IMG/VR virus record: IMGVR_UViG_3300044712_001062
Location: 1-64,000 of that record
Length of the DNA: 64,000 nt
Origin: a virus
Reading direction: 5' to 3' (one strand)
Shown: positions 15,254-23,215 of the stretch, in pieces
Layout of the letters: each line of letters opens with the position of its first letter
Position numbering within the stretch: position 1 is the stretch's first letter
Made by a program: the position numbers and the translations under genes
The notes under the pieces: model-generated
Databases searched by the model: none
The model's input: the letters and a program-made list of their open reading frames with translations, nothing else
What the model was told of the DNA's origin: nothing

Positions 15254-15988
15254 TTATAGATATGAAAATGATTTGCCATTTCTATCTAATCTTTTCAATT
15301 TTAATTCACTCATATCACGCTTGTGGTATATGTGGCCATTGTCGATTATATCATAATACCAGCCAATTGGCTTGTTAACATTTTCAGCGACAAAATTATG
15401 CAGGGCATTCATTGCATATAAGTTTCCACCAAGAGCCATTAGACAGTCCCTGGAGCGCCATAAAGTAGTCATATCGAGTCTACCATCATTGACTTCGAAC
15501 TTAACCCACTGTAGGCATGGTGTGGTAGTCTTACCACTGTTATCTTCAAATGGATACCAAGTTGTTGCACATGCCCGACGAGTCCCTTGATGATTATTAA
15601 TCTTATCGATTATACACTGAATTTGATCTATTTTGACATTTCGAGTAATACACCGATCATTAACCTCTAAATTTCTCAATTGTGTATATTCAAATAGTCT
15701 ATCGTAATAGCAATAGTCAAATTCTTGTGCAGTTCCTTTCGTGGGATATTCACCAGTCATTACTTCATCAGCATATACTTGCATACCATGAATTCCAAGT
15801 GGATACCAAGCAATGAGTCGTTCAAGATCGGTGTTTGGCTGACTGACTTCCAAGGTTATCATATGCTTGGATTTCCAAACAACTTCTTCATCCTCGGTAA
15901 TTCGTTCCTGGTGGTTTTGCGGCCATACAATGTGTTCGATAGTCTGTCTATATGCATCAGCAAGGTTGTTTACAGTAATTACTTTCAT
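15254..15988 (-). CDS. Archaeal-type thymidylate synthase (or dNMP hydroxymethylase)
   Basis: 244 residues from ATG 15988, which has the AACTTGGAGAA leader (15996-16006). The core GTRRACATTWYPF, PCLQWVKF (nucleophile Cys158), DGRLDMTTLWRSRD, GGNLYAM and HIYHKRD is the ThyA fold arrangement of archaeal thymidylate synthases. Converts dUMP to dTMP with a methylene-pterin; phage paralogues hydroxymethylate dCMP or dUMP instead. Together with the dCMP deaminases it would supply dTMP. An earlier in-frame TTG (M-E-N-I-I) covers the ribosome-binding site and is not used. Confidence 0.8.
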   Translation of the reverse strand: MKVITVNNLADAYRQTIEHIVWPQNHQERITEDEEVVWKSKHMITLEVSQPNTDLERLIAWYPLGIHGMQVYADEVMTGEYPTKGTAQEFDYCYYDRLFEYTQLRNLEVNDRCITRNVKIDQIQCIIDKINNHQGTRRACATTWYPFEDNSGKTTTPCLQWVKFEVNDGRLDMTTLWRSRDCLMALGGNLYAMNALHNFVAENVNKPIGWYYDIIDNGHIYHKRDMSELKLKRLDRNGKSFSYL

Positions 15989-16012
15989 AATAATATTCTC
16001 CAAGTTAAAATT

Positions 16013-16327
16013 TTATTTGTAAAATTCACCTGATAAATGATCATCATCCAATTTCAACAAATATTTCAAATCGGCATGTTGCTTGTGAATTTCATTCAAT
16101 AGCGATTCTATAGTATCGATTCTTGATAAAATTTGATCGATTCGATCTTCAATGCCACTATCATGGTTTTCAAGAGGGCACCAATCAGGAATTAAAATTT
16201 CTTCAGTATCTTCTATCCATTCATTACTATACAAACATTGATGGTGATCACTATGTCCATATGAAATAAATAATGGGCAAGACTCGCAAGATTCTTTAAT
16301 AATTTCACGTAATATTTTTTCAACCAT
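16013..16327 (-). CDS. Hypothetical protein with Cys-rich head and coiled-coil tail
   Basis: 104 residues from ATG 16327. CESCPLF, HHQCLY and DWCPLE provide four Cys/His-type ligands, followed by a coiled coil (about 60-100). Overlaps the stop of the upstream gene. Unknown. Confidence 0.55.
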   Translation of the reverse strand: MVEKILREIIKESCESCPLFISYGHSDHHQCLYSNEWIEDTEEILIPDWCPLENHDSGIEDRIDQILSRIDTIESLLNEIHKQHADLKYLLKLDDDHLSGEFYK

Positions 16328-16532
16328 GATATTCGTCCTCTTGATCATTCAAATTGTCCATGGCGGCTTCAATGATTGTCATGACCTCGCTATATCCCTT
16401 GTACATTAGACATATGACATCACGTTTGGTAATTTGATCGATTTGATCATTGTACATTAACTTATCGATATCTTCGATAGTCTTCAAGACCATTCCATTC
16501 ATTGAGGCTTCAAAAAGTTCAAGTTCAATCAT
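16320..16532 (-). CDS. Small acidic hypothetical protein
   Basis: 70 residues, acidic and helical, ending NDQEDEYHG. Overlaps the next gene. No recognised domain; acidic small proteins of phages are often inhibitors, but nothing shows that here. Confidence 0.5.
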   Translation of the reverse strand: MIELELFEASMNGMVLKTIEDIDKLMYNDQIDQITKRDVICLMYKGYSEVMTIIEAAMDNLNDQEDEYHG

Positions 16533-16625
16533 TTAATCATCCATAACCCAAATGTATGCCCAAAGATATCCCAATACAATTGTTAATATAATGCCCAAAA
16601 TTATGGTGCTTAAAATTTCGCTCAT
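16533..16625 (-). CDS. Single-pass membrane micro-protein
   Basis: 30 residues, nearly all one hydrophobic helix (LSTIILGIILTIVLGYLWAYIW). ATG 16625 overlaps the previous stop as ATGA. Unknown. Confidence 0.45.
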   Translation of the reverse strand: MSEILSTIILGIILTIVLGYLWAYIWVMDD

Positions 16626-16750
16626 AAGTCAATCGGATCATAATGATCGCAATGGGATTCTTCTGGCATTTCTTTATCGGTTACTTCGCACCATCGAAGA
16701 TCGTTAAATTTTCTCATAGGTGCTCCATGGATACAATCTTTACAAAACAT
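16622..16750 (-). CDS. Small cysteine-containing protein
   Basis: 42 residues with CKDC at the N-terminus, WCEV and SHCDHYDP, a four-Cys/His pattern of the short 'CxxC...WC...C-H' zinc proteins that recur across this genome. Coupled by ATGA to the membrane micro-protein. Confidence 0.5.
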   Translation of the reverse strand: MFCKDCIHGAPMRKFNDLRWCEVTDKEMPEESHCDHYDPIDL

Positions 16751-16793
16751 CTGTAATTATTGTATACATTTAATTATATAAAAGAGTATGGGA

Positions 16794-17450
16794 TTATTTA
16801 ATGATTGCCATGGTCCCACTGTAGTCAGGAAGTGGAATCATTTTCAAATTTAAACTGTTGAATGTTTCGAAATCATGAACTGCTGCACGAGCACCATGGA
16901 AATCTTCAGGATGATTATAATCATGGACAAATATATATCCATTATCTACCATTCGTGGATAAAAAAAATCCAAGGCTTGTAATGTTGGTTGATACAAATC
17001 CATATCAATAGATGTAAATGCAAAGGTTAGATCTTTTGCTTCGTTCATTGTATCTTCGAATTTACCAATGTGATATATAGCATCTGGAATTGAACTTTTC
17101 ACTTTGTCTACTGAATTGTTGTCAAACATATCATAATTATAAGCATTAGTCAGCAATCCACTATTATGATCATGTTGTAATTCATCTTTGTCAAATCCTG
17201 AAAATGTGTCAAACAAATGAAGTTCTTTATCTGGGAATGCTTCGCTAATATATCTTGCAAAGTAGCCAAACATAACTCCTGCTTCAGCAACTTCACCAAG
17301 TAATTTTTTACGACGAATTTCCTTGGTAACATATTTAAATGCAATTAATCTTTCACTTTCAACTTCAGGATCTATGTTAAAATTTCTTATGGGCTTGATA
17401 TCTGAAAAATGAGCAAGGGATTTTTTAGGATTAAAAAGTTTAATTACCAT
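16794..17450 (-). CDS. TylF/macrocin O-methyltransferase-family protein
   Basis: 218 residues. SAM-binding region GEVAEAGVMFGYFARYI, then ELHLFDTFSGFDKDE (TylF hallmark), SIDMDLYQPTLQALDFFYPRM with metal-binding Asp residues, and GYIFVHDY. TylF-type enzymes methylate sugar hydroxyls. With the next methyltransferase and three glycosyltransferases it forms a glycan-building cluster. Overlaps the upstream methyltransferase stop. Confidence 0.8.
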   Translation of the reverse strand: MVIKLFNPKKSLAHFSDIKPIRNFNIDPEVESERLIAFKYVTKEIRRKKLLGEVAEAGVMFGYFARYISEAFPDKELHLFDTFSGFDKDELQHDHNSGLLTNAYNYDMFDNNSVDKVKSSIPDAIYHIGKFEDTMNEAKDLTFAFTSIDMDLYQPTLQALDFFYPRMVDNGYIFVHDYNHPEDFHGARAAVHDFETFNSLNLKMIPLPDYSGTMAIIK

Positions 17451-18151
17451 GGATTCCTACCTTTACAAGCATCAAATATCTTTTGATGAGATCGATAATA
17501 TTCAAGTTCGAAATTTCGCTTTCCATTCAAAATTACTATCATTCCAAATCCCAAATGATAAATGCCATTGCGCCCCATTCCACTGATATCATTGGTCGAT
17601 GGATCGCTATGACACATGCATCCCAATTCCCAACGACATCCCTGAATAATATCCAAATCAACAAAGTGAATGTAGGGATGTTCTTGCCAATTTATACTAT
17701 CCATGGCTTCTCGAACTTGTGGATAAAATGTATCATGAATCAACACTATAGTGTAATTTTTTGGAATATAATGTTTGATAATGTCCAATTCCTTTTTTAC
17801 ACTTTCAGTTTCATGATCTCCATCAACCAAAATCAAATTGACATTATCATTTTCTGATAGTAATTTTCCCAAGACATTCCAAGAATAATCATCAATGAGT
17901 GTTAGATTTTTAATCCCAGTATATTTTTCGCTATTAAGTGGAATGGGATCTATACTGATACACTTCTTCGAGTAATCAGCCATTGGAAATGTACTTCCAC
18001 CTTTATATCTACCAATCTCAATAGAAGTATCAATGGTGAAGTTTTGTAATATATAATAAAAGAATGCCCGTTCTCCAGGATTCATCAACCATCCATCACT
18101 TTCTGGATTATCAAATAAAAAAGAATTTATATCAAAATTCATATTAAACAT
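17444..18151 (-). CDS. Class I SAM-dependent methyltransferase (Methyltransf_24-like)
   Basis: 235 residues. Motif I IEIGRYKGGST, acidic SIDPIP, DNVNLILVDGDHETESVKKEL (metal/SAM region), VLIHDTF. Similar enzymes act on sugars in surface glycan clusters. C-terminal third (about 165-235) is Cys/His/Trp-containing and not recognised. Probably modifies glycans made by the adjacent transferases. Confidence 0.7.
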   Translation of the reverse strand: MFNMNFDINSFLFDNPESDGWLMNPGERAFFYYILQNFTIDTSIEIGRYKGGSTFPMADYSKKCISIDPIPLNSEKYTGIKNLTLIDDYSWNVLGKLLSENDNVNLILVDGDHETESVKKELDIIKHYIPKNYTIVLIHDTFYPQVREAMDSINWQEHPYIHFVDLDIIQGCRWELGCMCHSDPSTNDISGMGRNGIYHLGFGMIVILNGKRNFELEYYRSHQKIFDACKGRNPW

Positions 18152-18162
18152 TTAATTTTTTA

Positions 18163-19209
18163 TTATATTAAACTTTCCCAAACACTCTCAATTTTTGGTA
18201 TCACTGCTTCATAACTATAATTCGCCAAGGCATATCTTTGCCCATCAAATGCATGGAGATTTCTCATCGCATCGTTCTCAATCCACTGATTTAATATCAT
18301 AGTATACTGATCTACATTATCAACTACTACTCCACCACGCCCAATGGTCATTTTCATTGCATTGTAATTAGGTGATGAATGGCTAATACAAGGCAACTTA
18401 TGCAGCATTGCCTCGGCAAGGACCATTCCATAAGTTTCGCCATCTTTGCGACCATGAGTATAAATGTCCAAGGTATTTAAGAATGAACTTACCTCATCCG
18501 CATAATCCAGGAAAGTAATGTGTTTAATGTTGAGTTGTTTGGCCTGTTCTCTATATAATTTACTACCATTGAGTACAATCATATGAGTAAATTCATCCTC
18601 AATATTTTTATATGCCTGTAATTGAATTGGTGAAAATATTCGATCATCAGCCCTTTGATGAAAGCCACATACAGTAACACCCTTATCAATCCCTAATTTG
18701 GATCGCAAATTATCATTATTAACTATTTTACATGGAACTGGAATTGCCGTTGAAATATTTTCACTTCCTCCACTTTTAATCCATTGTTGTCGCAACCACT
18801 CACTATTTAATATGTGATGTTGAACTCCATTAAACTTTACATAAGGTGGAAATACAGTAAACTCACAAAGATTATTTGCCTTACCAAGTGAATTATATGG
18901 ATATTCATCCCATCCAAAATTAGTGCTTTGAACTACATCATAGTCATCTACCTTTAGATTTTTCCACAAGTTGGACCATGTAGATTTTAATTTATTCAAT
19001 GGCCATGGATAATCACAAATATCAAAATGTATTACATTAACATCATGATCAATTAGATATTGCTCACGATCTGGACTTGCATCCATGTTAGTTGTATAAT
19101 AATCAACTTCGAATTTATTGTGATTTACTTCAGCAGCCATAATCTGAAGGAACTTTTCAGTCCCACCATAAAACAACCCATTATGTCTAAAAATAGCGAT
19201 TCGATACAT
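18163..19209 (-). CDS. GT-B fold glycosyltransferase (GT4-like)
   Basis: 348 residues. N-terminal GLFYGGTEKFLQIMA acceptor-side helix, C-terminal donor half with VCGFHQRADDR, then DGETYGMVLAEAMLHKLPCISH (E-x7-E glycosyltransferase motif). Transfers nucleotide-activated sugars, retaining mechanism in GT4. Part of the cluster with two GT-A enzymes; overlaps the upstream gene by 23 nt. Confidence 0.75.
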   Translation of the reverse strand: MYRIAIFRHNGLFYGGTEKFLQIMAAEVNHNKFEVDYYTTNMDASPDREQYLIDHDVNVIHFDICDYPWPLNKLKSTWSNLWKNLKVDDYDVVQSTNFGWDEYPYNSLGKANNLCEFTVFPPYVKFNGVQHHILNSEWLRQQWIKSGGSENISTAIPVPCKIVNNDNLRSKLGIDKGVTVCGFHQRADDRIFSPIQLQAYKNIEDEFTHMIVLNGSKLYREQAKQLNIKHITFLDYADEVSSFLNTLDIYTHGRKDGETYGMVLAEAMLHKLPCISHSSPNYNAMKMTIGRGGVVVDNVDQYTMILNQWIENDAMRNLHAFDGQRYALANYSYEAVIPKIESVWESLI

Positions 19210-20209
19210 TTTTAATCTTCCATATTATAATTGACATCAAATAGTTATAAATCCTACTAAATTCCCCACGCCAAACAAGATTCTTCACTTGATTCCAATT
19301 AAGTAATAAGTGGAGGTATCTTGCAGACATCACATCCTTATAAACTACCCGATTATAATTGAAATCCTTGACAACTTCTTGAGCAATTTGCAATATTTCG
19401 ATGTCTCTCCAAACATCCAGGGAGTAAAATTCATCAGACCAATTATTTACAAACTCTATTTTTATTTTCTCCAAAAATTTATCAGTTGGATTAAAATTCG
19501 AAATAATCCCATTATCGATATTTTCTGGATAAGTTCCATGAGTAATCAAACTTACATTTTCATCAATGTTTCGCAAATATCTCAAATTACAAGTATGTTG
19601 ATCGAGATCTCGTCTATACTCCAAGATATGATAATATCGCTTTTTCAACCTTAAAAAATTTGAATTACATCCACCAAAATGAAATAGGCGTTCATTAGTA
19701 ATTATGTATTTTTTAGGATTAGAAATTGGATGTCCATATGGAGTTTTATCTTCATGAATTAAATCCTGGCCATTCAAATTATCAAATGAATTATCATGCC
19801 AAGCCAACGCCTGTAACTTGCAATCAAAATTATCCAATTCGTAATTCAAATTGCTGGATACATGAGTCCACAAACACCCAATAGCCATACCACTGGGCAA
19901 CTTTGGCAATTCAACATTTAAATATGTTATTAATTCCTCGCTTAAAATTTCATCAGCATCTATACAAATGAAATGTGTACCGAAGTGTTCTCTACCTTTA
20001 TCGATGGTAAATTGCCTACGATCTTTATAAGACATTGACATTACTTCATCATATACATAAACATTTGAAAATTGCCCAAGATATTCCCTGGTATTATCTG
20101 TTGAATTGTCCAAGATGATTACTTCATCAACCACCCTTAACAAATTCGGCAAGGAATATTTAATGAAATGTTCCTCATTATAAGTGATCATCAAGCCAAT
20201 TTTCTTCAT
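19187..20209 (-). CDS. GT-A fold glycosyltransferase (GT2-like)
   Basis: 340 residues. Begins MKKIGLMITYNEEHFIKYSLPNLLRVVDEVIILDNSTDNT, with FICIDADE as the DxD-like metal site (about 80-86). C-terminal half contains HFGGCNSNF and hydrophobic helix near the end. Likely adds sugar to virion or cell-surface glycans. Stop/start overlap with its upstream neighbour. Confidence 0.75.
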   Translation of the reverse strand: MKKIGLMITYNEEHFIKYSLPNLLRVVDEVIILDNSTDNTREYLGQFSNVYVYDEVMSMSYKDRRQFTIDKGREHFGTHFICIDADEILSEELITYLNVELPKLPSGMAIGCLWTHVSSNLNYELDNFDCKLQALAWHDNSFDNLNGQDLIHEDKTPYGHPISNPKKYIITNERLFHFGGCNSNFLRLKKRYYHILEYRRDLDQHTCNLRYLRNIDENVSLITHGTYPENIDNGIISNFNPTDKFLEKIKIEFVNNWSDEFYSLDVWRDIEILQIAQEVVKDFNYNRVVYKDVMSARYLHLLLNWNQVKNLVWRGEFSRIYNYLMSIIIWKIKNVSNRYF

Positions 20210-21090
20210 AGATGTTCCTTGATGGAATTTATCATACCATTAAGTAAGGTGTATTGGACGAATTTTGGACATTCCACATATGAAAATCTAAAAATTATCT
20301 TCATTAAATATACCAAGGTTATCCATAAATTTGTCAACCACTGCCCTTTCATCCAACTAATCATAAAGTAATTCAACAATATGCATTTTATTCCATTTAT
20401 TTTATTAAAATTTCTATATATAACCTCATCATAATTTGACAAATATCGTGAAGGGTTTCCAACATCAACTGAACCTTTATGATATGCAATGGCATCTGAA
20501 TCAATAATAACTAATTTATTATCCTTTAGACATTTCAATGACAAATCCAATTCATTCATATAAATATTAAAAGTTTCATCATAGAAATCAAATTTTGCAA
20601 TATCAGATTTCCTCATCAATGCACATGCACCTTTGAAATCAAAGTATAAAATTGAACCATCCAATTTAATCTTTTGGCCATTTACATTTCTAATATGCAT
20701 TTGAATTTCATCATCCAAGCCCCTGACTCCAGCACCCACAATTGCCATATCAGGTTCGCTAATAATATCATCATATAAAAATTGCAAACAATGTCTTTCC
20801 ATCCAAGCATCATCATCTAAAACAACAATGAATTCACCATTAGCCATCTTAAATGACTTATTTAATGTTTGCATTGCTGTAAAATTACTATGGGGCATCC
20901 TATAATATATAAGTCGATCACCCAATAGATTTCCAAGGTGATAGAGGTATTCCACAGTATGATCCCTGCTTGCATTATCAACAATTACCAATTCCCAATC
21001 AGTAAATGTTTGTTCAAGAACAGATTTTACACATCTTCTCAAATCATCAATTCGATTAAACGTGCTTATACATATAGATACCCGTGGCAT
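20206..21090 (-). CDS. GT2 family glycosyltransferase
   Basis: 294 residues from ATG 21090, leaderless to the TATA box at 21106-21117; an in-frame extension to 21243 lacks support. MPRVSICISTFNR, LVIVDNASRDHT, GEFIVVLDDDAWMERH (DDD metal site), EFNIYMNELDLSLK region, and hydrophobic segments near the C-terminus (IKCILLNYF...LWITLVYLMKIIF), suggesting membrane association. Rhamnosyl-transferase-like GT2. First gene of the glycan cluster. Confidence 0.8.
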   Translation of the reverse strand: MPRVSICISTFNRIDDLRRCVKSVLEQTFTDWELVIVDNASRDHTVEYLYHLGNLLGDRLIYYRMPHSNFTAMQTLNKSFKMANGEFIVVLDDDAWMERHCLQFLYDDIISEPDMAIVGAGVRGLDDEIQMHIRNVNGQKIKLDGSILYFDFKGACALMRKSDIAKFDFYDETFNIYMNELDLSLKCLKDNKLVIIDSDAIAYHKGSVDVGNPSRYLSNYDEVIYRNFNKINGIKCILLNYFMISWMKGQWLTNLWITLVYLMKIIFRFSYVECPKFVQYTLLNGMINSIKEHL

Positions 21091-21131
21091 ATATATAACA
21101 GTTATATTTATAGATTTATAAATGTTTGGAT

Positions 21132-21305
21132 TTAAAAAATCAAACTTTCCACAAATCCAATTACATACCAAAATAAATACATCACAATCAGCATTGGTAA
21201 TATAGTCCAAAATCCAAAATAAACAAGAATAAATAATGAACAAATTAGAAACATCGAAGCATTAAGTAAAGTTAAACACAAAAATTGACAATAGGTGATC
21301 ATCAT
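21132..21305 (-). CDS. Small two-TM membrane protein
   Basis: 57 residues with two hydrophobic helices (FLCLTLLNASMFLICSLFIL and GFWTILPMLIVMYLFWYVIG). Two tandem ATGs at 21305/21302. It lies just upstream of the glycosyltransferase TATA box. Unknown. Confidence 0.5.
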   Translation of the reverse strand: MMITYCQFLCLTLLNASMFLICSLFILVYFGFWTILPMLIVMYLFWYVIGFVESLIF

Positions 21306-21313
21306 ATAACCTA

Positions 21314-21517
21314 TTATTCGCCAATTTTAGAACTATAATGTGAGAATATTGTCAATTCCAGGAACAACATCGATAGATATGTCCAAATTGTAATTGGAAT
21401 TGCCGAAGTAAATATCACACCAACAAATAAATTGTTCAGCGAAACGATTACTCCAAGTGGAATTAGAGCAACTAGAATGATCATTACAATCACAAAACCA
21501 ATAACTTTCAAATCCAT
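21314..21517 (-). CDS. Small membrane protein
   Basis: 67 residues from ATG 21517, leaderless to TATA atatataag (21538-21546). Two hydrophobic helices (VIGFVIVMIILVALIPLGVIV and IFTSAIPITIWTYLSMLFLEL). Pairs with the next small membrane protein. Unknown. Confidence 0.55.
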   Translation of the reverse strand: MDLKVIGFVIVMIILVALIPLGVIVSLNNLFVGVIFTSAIPITIWTYLSMLFLELTIFSHYSSKIGE

Positions 21518-21565
21518 AATACAAATATACAATTCATAATATATAAGTGTAACCCAATCAATACA

Positions 21566-21650
21566 TTTTTATATAGTTATGATCATACTTGTATGTGCAG
21601 AGGGCGAAACAAGGAAGGGAAATTTTTCTTCCTTTTGTTTTGTTCAGAGT
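21566..21650 (+). repeat. Promoter-hairpin element 5 (left border of module 3)
   Basis: TATA 21567-21575, ACTTGTATGTGC 21587-21598 (one change from consensus), hairpin with CGAAAC/GUUUUG lower stem, TTCAGAGT 21643-21650, then GTTCTTTTA, which is shared with element 3. Confidence 0.75.
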
Positions 21651-21885
21651 GTTCTTTTACTTACCATTTGGAAAACAGTTCACTGATCGAATGGTTTACT
21701 GATCACCTAATACATTCCCATCCAGATTTTGAATCGGATGTATGCCCATAGAATTTCATTACATATATCTTTTATGCTCATAATTAAATAATAGTAGTTA
21801 TATTATTTAAGTCTTTGTACCCAGAAAATTGCGCGCAAATAATAATAGTGGTATAATGTCATAAAAATAGTAGGGTAAATGTTCA
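21651..21885. other. AT-rich intergenic stretch without a convincing gene
   Basis: About 230 bp between element 5 and a micro-ORF. Contains short direct repeats ACTGATC near 21680-21705 and a GCGCGC palindrome near 21830 (attgcgcgcaaat). No ORF with gene-like features on either strand and no obvious long stem. Confidence 0.4.
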
Positions 21886-21951
21886 GTTGTCATCAAAGAG
21901 ATTTGGCATGAAATCAATCAATGTGCTTTGGTTGTCCATAATATACATCAT
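21886..21951 (-). CDS. Possible 21-residue micro-ORF
   Basis: Reads MYIMDNQSTLIDFMPNLFDDN, 21 residues, with a TATA-like sequence just upstream. Acidic; ends DDN. Its reality is doubtful; listed because the surrounding stretch has no other gene. Confidence 0.25.
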
Positions 21952-21981
21952 CCTTTATACAATATATAACTAATGGAGGAG

Positions 21982-22836
21982 TTAGGTTGCCTCTCCAAAA
22001 GTTAAGTTGGAAGTTAAATTCACTTCAGTTAAGTTTGCAACCTGATCAGATGTCTGATTGTCCACTACAGTTTTATTTGACGAATATTCATTAACAGTAG
22101 TAACATTCAATACTTTATCATATGCATCTTTGAAACCGTTATAACTCGTATCCTTGCCATCGTCAATCCCTGCAAATTCATCTGCTTGAAGAAGGTCATG
22201 CTCGGTAATCTGATTGTTATAACCATACGAACTATCTGATTTGTTGAATCCTTTAGTTGCTGATGTATGAATGTTATTCATCAAGTAACTTCCGTAATTT
22301 GCAGCCTGGAGTCGTGTTGAAGTAAGTACATTGTCGTTTACCATACCAACATCAGCAATATAACCACCGACATTACTTGACATGGTTCCAACCATCTGAC
22401 TTACACGCTGTTCACTGGGGTAACGTGATGAACTTAAATTACTGTCCATGGCAATTATATTACCCTCGGCATCACAAATCGTAGCAGGAATATTAGACCT
22501 CAAATCAGTCATTCCAAGGTTGTCGAAGGAATTGACCATTCCAGCACTTTCAACTTGAACGGTGCTTTCATAACTATTGGATGTCGAAGCGCTTACTGAC
22601 ATATCACGAGCAACACCAGATCTGCCCAATGTCAATGTGGCGTGTGTTGCCCCTTGTTCATTCAAAGTGCCACTTAATGAGCCAAATTTGTAACCGCCAT
22701 CAAGCGCACTGGAATACACAGCAGATTTGGTTGTTGAAGTCCCACCATTATGGTTTACAGAACTTGTGTATCCCGCGTCAATTGGCGATACGATGATCAT
22801 CAAGGCGATCATCAAAATTAAAAAATTAAATTTCAT
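21982..22836 (-). CDS. Secreted or surface Ser/Thr/Asn-rich protein with signal peptide
   Basis: 284 residues from ATG 22836. A classic signal peptide MKFNFLILMIALMIIVSPIDA (cleavage after A-x-A-like IDA), then a low-complexity Ser/Thr/Gly/Asn-rich chain with many NxS/T sequons near the C-terminus (NVT, NKT, NQT, NLT, NLT), consistent with archaeal N-glycosylation. No anchor. Main cargo of the module bracketed by elements 5 and 6; perhaps an exported superinfection or surface-masking factor. Confidence 0.7.
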   Translation of the reverse strand: MKFNFLILMIALMIIVSPIDAGYTSSVNHNGGTSTTKSAVYSSALDGGYKFGSLSGTLNEQGATHATLTLGRSGVARDMSVSASTSNSYESTVQVESAGMVNSFDNLGMTDLRSNIPATICDAEGNIIAMDSNLSSSRYPSEQRVSQMVGTMSSNVGGYIADVGMVNDNVLTSTRLQAANYGSYLMNNIHTSATKGFNKSDSSYGYNNQITEHDLLQADEFAGIDDGKDTSYNGFKDAYDKVLNVTTVNEYSSNKTVVDNQTSDQVANLTEVNLTSNLTFGEAT

Positions 22837-22850
22837 AAAAATCACCAACT

Positions 22851-23018
22851 TTACTTTGGTGCTTCGGCATCTTTAAATGTACATGCCTTTTTAATTCGAT
22901 TCCACCCACGGCTCACTAAACTGGCCTCTTCCTGGAGTTCACCAATTTGCTGTGATACTGTAGATTCTTTCTGGCTATTATTCCTGTTGAGTAATGAGCC
23001 AAATTTTTTCAATACCAT
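22851..23018 (-). CDS. Small basic helical protein
   Basis: 55 residues, ATG 23018 leaderless to a TATA box at 23039-23049. Helical Gln/Glu/Lys-rich middle and a single Cys near the C-terminus. Cotranscribed with the secreted protein gene. Unknown. Confidence 0.5.
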   Translation of the reverse strand: MVLKKFGSLLNRNNSQKESTVSQQIGELQEEASLVSRGWNRIKKACTFKDAEAPK

Positions 23019-23112
23019 ACAGTATATTGTATGATTTACATATTATAAAAGATGGTGGTCATAAAGGATCGTGGAATTTTTCAAATTTGAGCGTAGAAAA
23101 GTTCTCAAGATT

Positions 23113-23199
23113 GCTCTAAACAAAATAAAGAAGAAAAAGATATCTTCCTTTCTTTTGTTCTTGGGGCACATACAAATATGATCGTAATTATATATAAAT
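23113..23199 (-). repeat. Promoter-hairpin element 6 (right border of module 3)
   Basis: - strand: TATA 23199-23187, ATTTGTATGTGC 23177-23166, hairpin with CAAAAG/AUUUUG base, GTTTAGAGC 23121-23113. Inverted partner of element 5. DNA polymerase lies just outside it. Confidence 0.75.
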
Positions 23200-23215
23200 G
23201 TAGTGTGGTGAAATT

